Assembly: GCA_945920185.1 (NCBI GenBank)
Contig: CAMEJP010000017.1
Coordinates: forward strand, 1 to 40,504
Length of the DNA: 40,504 nt
Reading direction: 5' to 3'
Source: an uncultured Eubacterium sp.
Lineage (GTDB): Bacteria > Bacillota > Clostridia > Lachnospirales > Lachnospiraceae
Part shown: in pieces, positions 7,714 to 16,083 of the stretch
Numbering within the stretch: the first letter of the stretch is position 1
How the letters are laid out: each line of letters begins with the position of its first letter
Made by a program: the position numbers and the translations under genes
The notes under the pieces: model-generated
What the model saw: only the letters and a program-made list of their open reading frames with translations
What the model was told of the DNA's origin: nothing
Databases searched by the model: none

Positions 7714-7748
7714 GGAACTTTTATATATAATATAATTCAAAAAGTTCC
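7714..7748. terminator. Weak stem-loop downstream of the phosphate transporter gene
   Basis: GGAACTTTT (7714-7722) pairs perfectly with AAAAGTTCC (7740-7748) around a 17-nt AT-only loop. There is no U tract after it, so it may be a weak terminator or an mRNA 3'-end stabiliser. Confidence 0.35.
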
Positions 7749-7792
7749 CTGAATGAAGAAACAAAACGAGTACGGTTATTCTGAAATTAGCG

Positions 7793-7834
7793 TATAATCA
7801 CGTTAATAAGCCGGCACTTCGGAATGAGAGGTAA
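7793..7834 (+). promoter_or_regulatory. -10 box and SD motif for the thioesterase gene
   Basis: TATAAT at 7793-7798 has no good -35 partner. At 7818-7839 the run TTCGGAATGAGAGG-TAATT-ATG is identical to the 22 bp before the DUF1385 gene at 32043-32064, showing that the SD region itself is a repeated unit. Confidence 0.6.
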
Positions 7835-7836
7835 TT

Positions 7837-8253
7837 ATGCAGCCATATGTACATCAGGTACAATATTATGAAACGGACAAGATGCAGATAACGCATCACT
7901 CAAATTACATAAGATTTATGGAGGAAGCGAGAGTCAGCTTTATGGAGCAGACCGGCTTCGGATACAAGGCTATGGAAGATGGAGGAGTGGTTTCCCCTGT
8001 GATAAGCATAAGCTGTGAATATCGCAAAAGCACTACCTTCGGTGATAATATCATCATAGATATCAAGGTTCTTAAACTTAACGGTGTGAAATTGGAACTT
8101 GGATATACCATGACATGTGACGGACAGGTAGTATGCAATGCCACAAGCGGACACTGTTTTCTTGACAGCGAAGGAAAGCTTGTGAATATAAAAAAGACAC
8201 TGCCGGAATTTTATGCGGCACTGGAAGCGCTGATGAAAGAAAGCGAAATGTAA
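7837..8253 (+). CDS. YbgC/4HBT-family acyl-CoA thioesterase
   Basis: Single hotdog-fold hydrolase of 138 residues predicted to cleave an acyl-CoA or acyl-ACP thioester in the cytosol. The N-terminus YYETDKMQITHHSNYIRFMEEAR fits the 4-hydroxybenzoyl-CoA thioesterase/YbgC family: the Asp of ETDKM aligns with the catalytic Asp, with HHSNYIRF in the usual place of the GxVxHxxYxxxFEEAR signature. The natural substrate is unknown. The start is set by GGAATGAGAGG 7 bp upstream. The gene ends 14 bp before a strong bidirectional terminator shared with the convergent ABC transporter. Confidence 0.88.
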   Translation: MQPYVHQVQYYETDKMQITHHSNYIRFMEEARVSFMEQTGFGYKAMEDGGVVSPVISISCEYRKSTTFGDNIIIDIKVLKLNGVKLELGYTMTCDGQVVCNATSGHCFLDSEGKLVNIKKTLPEFYAALEALMKESEM

Positions 8254-8267
8254 TCTCAACCATAATC

Positions 8268-8316
8268 AATCCCCCTTTCACTTATCATAAATATTCTGAT
8301 ATATGAAAGGGGGATT
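8268..8316. terminator. Bidirectional terminator between thioesterase and ABC transporter genes
   Basis: AATCCCCCTTTCA (8268-8280) pairs perfectly with TGAAAGGGGGATT (8304-8316). The stem is followed by TTT on the plus strand. It lies between two convergent genes. Confidence 0.88.
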
Positions 8317-8324
8317 TTTGTTGG

Positions 8325-11039
8325 TTATTCTGTTCTCAGTGCTGTCACAGGATCCTTTCTGGCAGCCTTCTTTGAAGGAATAAGTCCGCCGATAAGGGTA
8401 AGAATGACGCTTAATATAATCAATATTAAAGCTCCTACAGGGGGTAGTGCTGCATTTATGTCAGTAGTGCCTGCAAGCGAGTGAATCAGTGCGTTTGCCG
8501 GAAGGAGAATAAGCAGTGTTATGCCAATGCCCATAAGTCCCGAACATAAACCTACGATAAAGGTTTCTGCATTGAATACCTGAGAAATATTTCTCTTTGA
8601 AGCACCGATTGCGCGGAGAATACCGATTTCCTTAGTACGTTCAAGCACGGAAATATATGTTATAATACCAATCATTATTGATGATACTACAAGTGATACC
8701 GATACAAAGGCTATCAGCACGTATGATATGACATCTATTATTGTGGTTACTGATGACATAAGGAGTGCGACATAGTCAGTGTACATAATCTGGTCTTCTT
8801 CGTTCACAGTCTTGTTATATTCTTTGATGCATTCTGAAATCTTATCCTTGTCCTCAAAGGTGTCAGCGTAAATGTTGATTCCCGAAGGAGCGTCATAGCT
8901 GATTACGCCGAAGGAAGAAAGGTTGTCCTCATATGTTCCTGAAGATATGTAATTGTCATAGATTGATAAAAGAGTGCTGTCCTCAGGCTGTTGCATAAAT
9001 GAATCAAACATAGCGGCAAGCTCTGCTTCCCCGAGTTCGGCATACTTTGCTGCAGCCTCTGTGTCACCCATAGTCATCATTGTGAGCATATCCTTACACA
9101 TGGATGCCTTTTCGGAAATTCCCATATTTGCAAGGAATTTTTTTGCGTCTTCAATTTTTGTGGCATTGTCAGAAGCACCAAAGCGCATACCGTTTATGAC
9201 ATTTACATTAGGGTTTGCAAGCTGTGCCTTTACGATGTCGCTGTCGCCGGTGTAATCTATAATGTAATCGGTAAGAAGCTTAGTATATCCGAAAACGCTG
9301 TTTATGTATAATCCTTCAGCATCTTTAGCAGGTCTTATTATACCTGATACCTTGAGCTTTACGGCATTTTTCATTATATTTTCCATGGCGATGTAGTTGT
9401 CGCCTGCATATGTATAGGTTCCGTTTGAATTTTTTGTGTATCTGTCGCAGGCAGGCACAAGATAAAGCTCCATATTTGAGATTTCCTCATAGCTGTAAGA
9501 AGCATTAGGAATTTCTACCTCTTCACCCGCAAGAATCTTATTCGTGAGTTCACGGTATTCTTTTGTAGGGAGTAGACCCAGTTCATAGAGAGTTTCGGTG
9601 TCTATCTCGTTATTGCTGTTTAATACAAGGACAATTTCGTTGTATTTTTCAGGCCATGAACCATATATCAAATCGTAATTTTTCTTTAAATTAGGATTGA
9701 TAAGTTCGCCGTTTTGTCCAGAGGTTATCTCTGAAAAATTCTCGTTTGAACGAGTACCAATCAGTGATGACATACTTCCCATCATTGAGGAACCGTTCTG
9801 TCTTAATTCAGACAGCGAGCTTCCGTCGGTATTGACGAATGTACCGTCTTTGTCATGGGTATATACACCAAACTGTGTATCATAAGAGTAAATGATACCG
9901 TTTTCACCGATATATTTATGTATTTCACTGTCAGGGTCATCAAGGTATTTCTTGAATTTTGTAAGATTATTTTCGGTGATGCTTGTAGTAAGTGAAGATG
10001 CCATTTCAAACTGCATACCGTTTGAATATACTGCGTCCAGCTTATGAGCTTCACCTGCACTATGTGCTTCCTGACCGGTAGAGATAAAAGCACTTAAATC
10101 CATTGCTTCATCCTGAATGGAAATAGGATATGAAGTCATGGTGTCCTTCTGGATATCATTTATGTAATTGTTTACACCTGTTGAAATGGAAAGTATCAGG
10201 GCTATTCCTATAATACCTATGGAACCTGCAAATGCTGTCAGCAGAGTTCTTGCTTTCTTTGTCCGTAAGTTATTAAAACTCAGGGAAAGTGCCGTAAATA
10301 CGGACATAGATGATTTTCCCATATTTTTATGCTTAGGCGGTTCAAGGACTTTTGTATCTACTTCAAAAGGATTTGAGTCGTCAAGAATTTTTCCGTCACG
10401 AAGGCGTACTATTCTGTTTGCGTACTGCTCGGCAAGCTCAGGGTTGTGTGTGACCATAACAACAAGTCTGTCCTTTGCGACCTCCTTTAAAAGCTCCATG
10501 ACCTGAACGGAGGTATCTGTATCAAGAGCACCGGTAGGTTCGTCTGCAAGCAGGATATCAGGATTGTTTACAAGTGCACGTGCTATGGCTACACGCTGCA
10601 TCTGACCGCCTGACATCTGGTTTGGCTTCTTGTGAAGCTGTTCTCCGAGACCTACCTTCTCCAAAGCTTCCTTTGCACGGTTTCTTCTTTCTGATTTTGA
10701 TATTCCGGATATAGTCAGTGCCAGTTCAACATTTGAAAGTATTGTCTGATGAGGTATAAGGTTGTAGCTTTGGAATACAAAACCTATGGTGTGGTTTCTG
10801 TACGAATCCCAATCTCTGTCGTTATATTTTTTGGTAGATATTCCGTTGATTATAAGGTCACCGCTGTCATAACGGTCAAGACCGCCTATAATGTTAAGCA
10901 GGGTAGTCTTGCCGGAACCGCTCGGACCTAAAATGGCAACAAATTCGTTGTCTCGAAGGTTAAGATTGACATCGTTAAGAGCAGTCTGAACCAAATCACC
11001 GGTAGTGTACTTTTTGTTAATCCCTTGAATTTGCAGCAT
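8325..11039 (-). CDS. MacB-like ABC transporter, ATPase fused to FtsX-type permease
   Basis: A 904-residue fusion. Residues 1-220 are the ATPase with Walker A GPSGSGKT, signature MSGGQMQRVAIARAL, Walker B ILLADEPTGALD and the switch His in VMVTHNPELAEQYA. A first membrane helix follows at about 262-284. A large extracytoplasmic domain (about 290-755) is typical of type VII (MacB/FtsX mechanotransmission) systems, and three further helices near residues 765-895 surround the motif LERTKEIGILRAIGASKRNI. Such Firmicutes fusions serve antimicrobial peptide resistance, lipoprotein or peptide handling, and the cargo here is unknown. No two-component system or membrane-fusion partner lies adjacent. 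The ATG at 11039 follows GGAAAGG. Its promoter overlaps a palindrome. Confidence 0.9.
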   Translation of the reverse strand: MLQIQGINKKYTTGDLVQTALNDVNLNLRDNEFVAILGPSGSGKTTLLNIIGGLDRYDSGDLIINGISTKKYNDRDWDSYRNHTIGFVFQSYNLIPHQTILSNVELALTISGISKSERRNRAKEALEKVGLGEQLHKKPNQMSGGQMQRVAIARALVNNPDILLADEPTGALDTDTSVQVMELLKEVAKDRLVVMVTHNPELAEQYANRIVRLRDGKILDDSNPFEVDTKVLEPPKHKNMGKSSMSVFTALSLSFNNLRTKKARTLLTAFAGSIGIIGIALILSISTGVNNYINDIQKDTMTSYPISIQDEAMDLSAFISTGQEAHSAGEAHKLDAVYSNGMQFEMASSLTTSITENNLTKFKKYLDDPDSEIHKYIGENGIIYSYDTQFGVYTHDKDGTFVNTDGSSLSELRQNGSSMMGSMSSLIGTRSNENFSEITSGQNGELINPNLKKNYDLIYGSWPEKYNEIVLVLNSNNEIDTETLYELGLLPTKEYRELTNKILAGEEVEIPNASYSYEEISNMELYLVPACDRYTKNSNGTYTYAGDNYIAMENIMKNAVKLKVSGIIRPAKDAEGLYINSVFGYTKLLTDYIIDYTGDSDIVKAQLANPNVNVINGMRFGASDNATKIEDAKKFLANMGISEKASMCKDMLTMMTMGDTEAAAKYAELGEAELAAMFDSFMQQPEDSTLLSIYDNYISSGTYEDNLSSFGVISYDAPSGINIYADTFEDKDKISECIKEYNKTVNEEDQIMYTDYVALLMSSVTTIIDVISYVLIAFVSVSLVVSSIMIGIITYISVLERTKEIGILRAIGASKRNISQVFNAETFIVGLCSGLMGIGITLLILLPANALIHSLAGTTDINAALPPVGALILIILSVILTLIGGLIPSKKAARKDPVTALRTE

Positions 11040-11078
11040 ATACCTTTCCTTCCTTTTATTTAAAATATGATAGCTTGT

Positions 11079-11107
11079 ATTATATATTTTGATATTAAAA
11101 ATATCAA
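11079..11107 (-). promoter_or_regulatory. Promoter with overlapping palindrome for the MacB-like transporter
   Basis: On the minus strand: TTGATA (11107-11102), a 17-bp spacer, perfect TATAAT (11084-11079). The -35 box is one arm of the inverted repeat TTGATATT-AAA-AATATCAA (11089-11107). That makes it a natural operator where a repressor would block RNA polymerase. Confidence 0.7.
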
Positions 11108-11157
11108 GCGATATATCAATATATGGAAAAAATTCGCAGAAAGTTCACAAATTCCAT

Positions 11158-11187
11158 TTGCAGGAAAAATAAAATTTGTGATAAAAT
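11158..11187 (+). promoter_or_regulatory. Probable promoter of the heterodimeric ABC exporter
   Basis: TTGCAG (11158-11163), an 18-bp spacer and TAAAAT (11182-11187), about 70 bp before the ATG at 11256. Confidence 0.5.
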
Positions 11188-11219
11188 GTACATCATAGTA
11201 AGCAATAGAATAATTAAGT

Positions 11220-11249
11220 GCGGCAACCGTAAAAGCCGCAGGAATGTGA
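11220..11249 (+). repeat. SD-abutting hairpin before the ABC exporter
   Basis: GCGGC (11220-11224) and GCCGC (11235-11239) form a short GC stem whose 3' arm is followed after one base by GGAATGTGAGG. This gives the same architecture as the longer elements elsewhere: hairpin, then the SD motif, then ATG. Confidence 0.5.
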
Positions 11250-11255
11250 GGAATT

Positions 11256-13025
11256 ATGGACAAATATAAACCGGCAGTAAAAAAATATCTGTACTGCTTT
11301 ATTTTAGGACCGTTTTTTATGGTGCTTGAGGCGTGCGGTGAGTTTATACTTCCGTATCTTAATGCTAACATTATCAATAAAGGCGCGGCAACCGGTGATG
11401 TGGAATATATTCTCGAAAACGGAGCATATATGCTTTTAATGGCGGCATTTATGCTGTTAGCCGGCGTGCTTGGAGCACATTTTGCAATAAAAGGTTCGGC
11501 AAATCTTGCCAAAGATGTCAGACGTCAGACATTTGTTAAAGTTCAGGAATATTCCTTTGCAAATATTGATAAATTTTCTACAGGTTCTCTGATAACAAGA
11601 ATCACAAATGATATTACACAGATACAATCCTTTACGCAGACGCTGCTTCGAGGTGTCTTCAGAAGCCCTGTCATGCTTATCGGAGCGGTATGTATGTCTT
11701 TTGCACTTAACAGAAGGCTTGCCATGGTCATATGTATAGTAGTACCGGTTCTTGCTGCATGCATTGCACTGATCATAAAGATTGCTTCGCCGCGTTATAC
11801 CGTAATGCAGCAAAAAATTGATGCACTTAACAACAACATAAATGAAACCATAACAAATGAACGTGTAATAAAATCTTTTGTGCGTGAAGATTATGAAAAA
11901 GAAAAATTTGCCTCAGTCAATGACAATCTTATGGAAAAGAGTGTAAAAGCACTTAAGATGATGATACTCTTACAGCCTGTGTCGGCTCTTGCCATAAATG
12001 TGACTACTCTCTGTGTGGTGTGGATTGCAGGAAAGCAGATTATGGTGGGAAGTATGGAAATCGGTACGCTTACTGCGTTTATCACATATTTGTCGCAGGT
12101 ATTGACGGCACTTAATTTCCTTGCAAATATATTTCTTCAGGGAACAAGGGCGGCAGCTTCAGACAGGCGTATATCTGAGGTTCTGAAAGAAAAGGTGGAT
12201 ATAAATGATGACAATGCCAAATCTAAGGACGCAGTGGTGACACGCGGAGATATAGAGTTTAAAAATGTATCCTTCAGATATTTTAAAAATACTGCCCAAA
12301 ATATTTTAAAAGACATAAGTTTTAAGATAAACGGCGGAGAATATATATGTATTCTCGGCTCAACAGGCAGCGGAAAGACTACTTTGATTTCTCTTATTTC
12401 AAGGCTGTATGACGTGGATGAGGGAGCTGTGCTTGTAGACGGTGTTGACGTGCGGGATATGTCTCTTATTCATCTGCGTGAGAAAGTATCGGTGGTTCTT
12501 CAGAAAAACACATTGTTTTCAGGCACCATTGCTGAAAATCTCCGTTGGGGAAATGAAAATGCCTCTGACGAAGAACTTAAGAAGGCTTGTAAGATAGCAC
12601 AGGCAAGTGAATTTGTGGACAGCTTTAAGGACGGATATGAAACGGAACTTGAGCAAGGAGGTGCTAACCTGTCAGGAGGTCAGAGACAGAGGCTTTGTAT
12701 AGCAAGAGCTCTTGTAAAACAGCCTAAAATTCTCATTCTCGATGACTCGACAAGTGCTGTTGATACTGCCACTGATGCCCGCATCAGAAAAGCATTCAGG
12801 GAAGAACTTAAAGGTATGACAAAGATTGTGATAACACAGCGTATAAGTTCCTGCTTTGACGCGGATAAAATAATTGTGCTTGATGAAGGAAGAATAGCGG
12901 GCATCGGAAATCATGAAACGCTTATAAAATCGTGTGTTCCGTATCAGGAAATATACTATTCACAGAAGGATGGCAAAGAGAAATCGCATTCGCAAATTTC
13001 TCTTTGCCCCGTGGCGAACGCTTAG
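11256..13025 (+). CDS. Type IV ABC exporter half-transporter, degenerate-site subunit
   Basis: Half-transporter of 589 residues. Six membrane helices span about residues 15-300, and the nucleotide-binding domain about 335-570. Walker A is GSTGSGKT and the signature LSGGQ is intact. The Walker B end reads ILDDSTSAVD, with Asp where the catalytic Glu normally sits, and the switch His is replaced by Gln (VITQRISSC). The same two substitutions mark the degenerate subunit of heterodimeric exporters such as TM287/288, so the next gene should encode its catalytic partner. The last 16 or so residues (from KEKSHSQ to NA) are encoded by a hairpin repeat, so the natural C-terminus has probably been replaced. 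The start follows GGAATGTGAGG. Confidence 0.9.
   Translation: MDKYKPAVKKYLYCFILGPFFMVLEACGEFILPYLNANIINKGAATGDVEYILENGAYMLLMAAFMLLAGVLGAHFAIKGSANLAKDVRRQTFVKVQEYSFANIDKFSTGSLITRITNDITQIQSFTQTLLRGVFRSPVMLIGAVCMSFALNRRLAMVICIVVPVLAACIALIIKIASPRYTVMQQKIDALNNNINETITNERVIKSFVREDYEKEKFASVNDNLMEKSVKALKMMILLQPVSALAINVTTLCVVWIAGKQIMVGSMEIGTLTAFITYLSQVLTALNFLANIFLQGTRAAASDRRISEVLKEKVDINDDNAKSKDAVVTRGDIEFKNVSFRYFKNTAQNILKDISFKINGGEYICILGSTGSGKTTLISLISRLYDVDEGAVLVDGVDVRDMSLIHLREKVSVVLQKNTLFSGTIAENLRWGNENASDEELKKACKIAQASEFVDSFKDGYETELEQGGANLSGGQRQRLCIARALVKQPKILILDDSTSAVDTATDARIRKAFREELKGMTKIVITQRISSCFDADKIIVLDEGRIAGIGNHETLIKSCVPYQEIYYSQKDGKEKSHSQISLCPVANA
12969..13012 (+). repeat. Hairpin repeat module inside the ABC exporter gene junction
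   Basis: A perfect 13-bp stem, 12972-12984 with 12996-13008, around loop CGCATTCGCA. The whole 44-bp segment is almost identical to 16831-16875 upstream of the serpin. Pair 10 from the loop is A-T here and G-C there, a compensatory change. It encodes the end of the upstream ABC subunit and is followed by AAACGGAGAATAG, the SD of the next subunit. Confidence 0.8.
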
Positions 13026-13039
13026 AAACGGAGAATAGA

Positions 13040-14929
13040 ATGAACGAAGAAAGAGCAAGAAGATTACAGGAAAAATATAACAAAGCCGGAGATGTAAAGA
13101 CGAGCCAGAAAAAGGAAATAAATCTCGGTCCCGGAGCTAACAGAGGCAGGGCTATGACTCAGGCGGGCAAGCCGAAAAATATGATGAAGACCATAGGAAG
13201 ATTGTCAGGGTATCTCGGAAGTGAGAGAAAGCTTATTATCCTTGCGGCATTCTGCTCCGTGATTTTTACGGTGTCATCACTGGCAGCTTCATACATGTTA
13301 AGACCTATAATTAACAGATATATTTATTATGAGGCGGCAGATAAAAATCTGTCAGGGAGACTTGGCGGACTTTTTGCGGCACTTGCCGTGCTTGCCTCGG
13401 TATATCTGATATCCGTATTCAGCCAGTGGCTTTTAAGCAGAATTATGCTTACAGTGTCACAGCGCTCTTTAAGGCGTATGAGAAGGGAACTTTTTGATAA
13501 GCTTCAAGGTCTTCCGCTCAGATATTTTGACAACAATTCTACCGGTGATATAATGAGCCGCTTCACAAATGACATAGATACCGTGGGAGAAATGCTTAAT
13601 ACCACGCTTATTCAGATAATATCGGGAACTTTAACCATAATCGGAACGATAATTCTTATGCTGTATACTAATGTAATCCTTGGTGCCGTAACAATAATTA
13701 TGACGCCTGTACTTACCTATGTTAGTAAATTCATTGTCAAAAAGGGAAGGGGAGCATACAAGGAGCAGCAGAAAAACCTTGGACGCTTAAACGGATTTGC
13801 ACAGGAAATTATTACAGGACAGAAGGTTGTAAAGGTGTTTGGTCATGAGGAGATAGCCATAGATGAATTTGAATATCTCAATGAGGAACTCTGCAAATCA
13901 CAGATAAAGGCTCAGTTTCGTTCAGGTATAATGGGACCCGTAACCCATCAGCTCTGCAATATGACATATGCAATTACTGCCTGTGTCGGAGCACTCTTAG
14001 TCGTAAAATGTGGATTTGACATAGGCGGTCTCACTGTTTCGGTCAACTATACAAGACAGTTTAACAGACCGATAAATGAGATATCAATGCAGATGAATAC
14101 CGTATTTGCAGCTCTTGCGGGTGCGGAGCGTGTGTTTGAGGTTATGGACCTTGAAACTGAAACAGAGGAAACGGAAACTGTAAAGGTTGATAAACTTACG
14201 GGAAATATAGTTGTGGACCATGTGAATTTCGGTTACACAAAAGATGTAACGGTGTTACATGACATTTCCCTGTTTGCAAAGCCGGGTCAGAAAATCGCAT
14301 TTGTAGGCTCAACGGGAGCAGGAAAGACTACGGTTACCAACCTTTTCTGAAGATTTTACGATATCAGCGAGGGAACCATAACGATAGACGGAATACCTAT
14401 TGAAAAGCTGGACAGAGGCTTCCTGAGAAGAAATATAGCCATGGTTTTGCAGGATACTCATCTTTTTACCGGAACTGTCATGGAAAATATCAGATACGGC
14501 AGACTTGACGCTACTGACGAAGAAGTAATAAATGCCGCTAAACTTGCTTCTGCACATTCATTTATTATGAATCTTGAAGATGGGTATGACACGGTGCTTA
14601 TGCAGGACGGAGCAAATCTGTCGCAGGGACAGAGGCAGCTTCTTAACATAGCACGAGCCGCCATATCCAATGCACCTATTCTTATACTTGACGAGGCAAC
14701 CAGTTCTGTCGATACACGAACCGAGAAGCATATAGAGAAAGGTATGGATGCCATAATGAAGAACAGAACTACATTTGTCATAGCACACCGTCTTTCTACC
14801 GTGCGTTCGGCAAATGCCATAATGGTTCTTGAGAAGGGCCGCATAATAGAGCGCGGAAGCCATGAAGAACTGCTTTCGCTTGGCGGACGTTACGCAGACC
14901 TGTATAATGAGATAGTAGAATTAGACTAA
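13040..14929 (+). pseudogene. Type IV ABC exporter half-transporter, canonical subunit, interrupted by in-frame TGA
   Basis: The frame would encode 629 positions and is continuous except for TGA at 14348-14350 (codon 437). The stop falls 11 codons after the Walker A Lys, within the segment GKTTVTNLF-stop-RFYD where homologues keep a sense codon (NLLMRFYD, NLINRFYD). Upstream lie a basic N-terminal tail, six membrane helices and Walker A GSTGAGKT. Downstream in the same frame are the signature LSQGQ, Walker B ILILDEATSSVD with the catalytic Glu, and the switch His in VIAHRLSTV. It is therefore the active partner of the degenerate subunit upstream. Without readthrough the exporter should be dead. 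The ATG at 13040 is chosen because AAACGGAG sits 7 bp upstream; longer N-termini would run into the repeat. A point mutation, an assembly error or UGA readthrough are all possible. Confidence 0.8.
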
Positions 14930-14956
14930 ATTTTGAAAAAGAAATGAGGAAGAAAT

Positions 14957-15181
14957 ATGAATCCGGCAGCTTTAATGAAAATAATGAAGGCTAAGAACGA
15001 GTTTGCATCCAATCATCCTAAATTTGTGTCATTCCTTAAGGCAGTACTTGGAAAGGGAATAGAAGAGGGTACTGTTATAGAGATAACGGTTACGCCTCCG
15101 AACGGTTCACCCGTGACAACAAACATAAAAGTAAAACAGTCGGATTTGGAATTGTTTAACGAACTCAAAAACATGAAATAG
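14957..15181 (+). CDS. Conserved small protein of unknown function
   Basis: A 74-residue acidic/basic mixed protein without membrane segments or Cys. The N-terminal half is helical (PAALMKIMKAKNEFASNHPKF) and the C-terminal half looks like a small beta sheet (GTVIEITVTPPNG, then VTTNIKVKQSDLELF). I have the impression that similar small proteins are widespread in Clostridia, but I cannot attach a family name or function. The start at 14957 follows GAGGAAG. It lies 27 bp after the ABC exporter genes and 14 bp before the CPCC protein gene, and may be cotranscribed with both. Confidence 0.7.
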   Translation: MNPAALMKIMKAKNEFASNHPKFVSFLKAVLGKGIEEGTVIEITVTPPNGSPVTTNIKVKQSDLELFNELKNMK

Positions 15182-15195
15182 GAATGGAGATTATT

Positions 15196-15441
15196 ATGAG
15201 ATACGCTTGCCCATGCTGCGGCTTTTTAACATATAAGGAAAAGCCCGGTGATACATATTACATATGCCCTGTGTGTTTTTGGGAGGATGACGGATGGCAG
15301 TTCTTAAATCCTGAGTCAGGGCAGGGCGCCAATAAAGTCAGCCTTTTGGATGCTAAGAAAAATTTTAAAAATTACAAAGCCTGTGAGGAGCGTTTTGTAA
15401 AGTATGTAAGAGAACCACTTGAGGAAGAGAAAAAAAGATAA
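15196..15441 (+). CDS. CPCC-family cysteine-rich protein
   Basis: A small cytosolic protein of 81 residues with the hallmark CPCCGFLTY near the N-terminus and a second Cys pair in YYICPVCFWEDD. These four Cys probably form a zinc ribbon. The aromatic-acidic WEDDGWQ and the DAKKNFKNY motif are typical of the CPCC family (Pfam Cys_rich_CPCC), whose function is unknown. An ATG at 15184 is also in frame, but GGAATGGAG at 15181-15189 is the recurring SD motif of this region and points to the ATG at 15196. Confidence 0.85.
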   Translation: MRYACPCCGFLTYKEKPGDTYYICPVCFWEDDGWQFLNPESGQGANKVSLLDAKKNFKNYKACEERFVKYVREPLEEEKKR

Positions 15442-15513
15442 GGAAATTATATTGTTCACACGTATAATAAGTGAAAAGTACTTTTGAACATACATTTCGG
15501 AATGGAGAATATA

Positions 15514-16083
15514 ATGGAAAATGGTGAAGAAAGCTACCGCCGTTTCCTGAACGGAGATGAAAGCGGTTTTGAAGATGTAGTAAAGCTGTACAGAAGCAGT
15601 CTTGAGCTTTTTATTAACCGATATGTGAACAATATATATGTGGCACAGGATTTGGCTGTTGATACTTTTGTGTATCTTATAACTCACAGTAAAAAGTATA
15701 ATTTTTCCACTCCCTTAAAGACGTATCTTTTTATGATAGGAAGATGCAGGGCGTTGGATTATATAAGGCATAAAAACAGAATAAGAGTTGAAAGCGTGGA
15801 GGCTCTCGGGGAAGAAAAGGAAAATATGCTTTCCGATACCGAAAATCTTGAAAACAGATATATTGCAAGCGAGCAAAGGAAAACCTTGTATAAGGCTTTG
15901 AAGAAGCTGCCGCAGGATATGCAGGTCGCAGTGTGGCTTGTTTTCTTTGAGGAACTTTCATATGAGTCTGCGGCAAAGGTTATGAAAAAGAATAAAAAGC
16001 AGGTGGACAATCTTTTGTATCGAGCTAAAAAGGAACTTAAGGACATTTTGAAAAAGGAGGGAATTGATAGCTATGATGCTTAA
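15514..16083 (+). CDS. ECF-like sigma-70 family RNA polymerase sigma factor
   Basis: A 189-residue sigma factor with regions 2 and 4 only. Region 2 spans about residues 15-90 (AQDLAVDTFVYLITHSKKYN, then TYLFMIGRCRALDYIRHKNR), and region 4 about 125-180 (ALKKLPQDMQVAVWLVFFEELSYESAA, then VDNLLYRAKKEL). It should direct RNA polymerase to a small regulon in response to an envelope or extracellular signal. The 3' end overlaps the next gene, which encodes a single-pass membrane protein and is therefore the likely anti-sigma partner. Among the nearby genes, the lipoprotein serpin is a plausible regulon member. The start at 15514 is set by CGGAATGGAG 6 bp upstream; two in-frame upstream starts lack an SD. 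Confidence 0.87.
   Translation: MENGEESYRRFLNGDESGFEDVVKLYRSSLELFINRYVNNIYVAQDLAVDTFVYLITHSKKYNFSTPLKTYLFMIGRCRALDYIRHKNRIRVESVEALGEEKENMLSDTENLENRYIASEQRKTLYKALKKLPQDMQVAVWLVFFEELSYESAAKVMKKNKKQVDNLLYRAKKELKDILKKEGIDSYDA

Noticed and set aside
14348-14350. Selenocysteine or reassigned UGA codon in the ABC subunit
   Set aside because: ABC exporters are not known selenoproteins, homologues do not have Cys at this position as far as I know, and no convincing SECIS-like hairpin follows the TGA.
15440-15468. Autoregulated ECF-type promoter before the sigma factor gene
   Set aside because: TATAAT at 15463 is present but no GGAAC/-35 partner lies at proper spacing; GGAAAT is too close.
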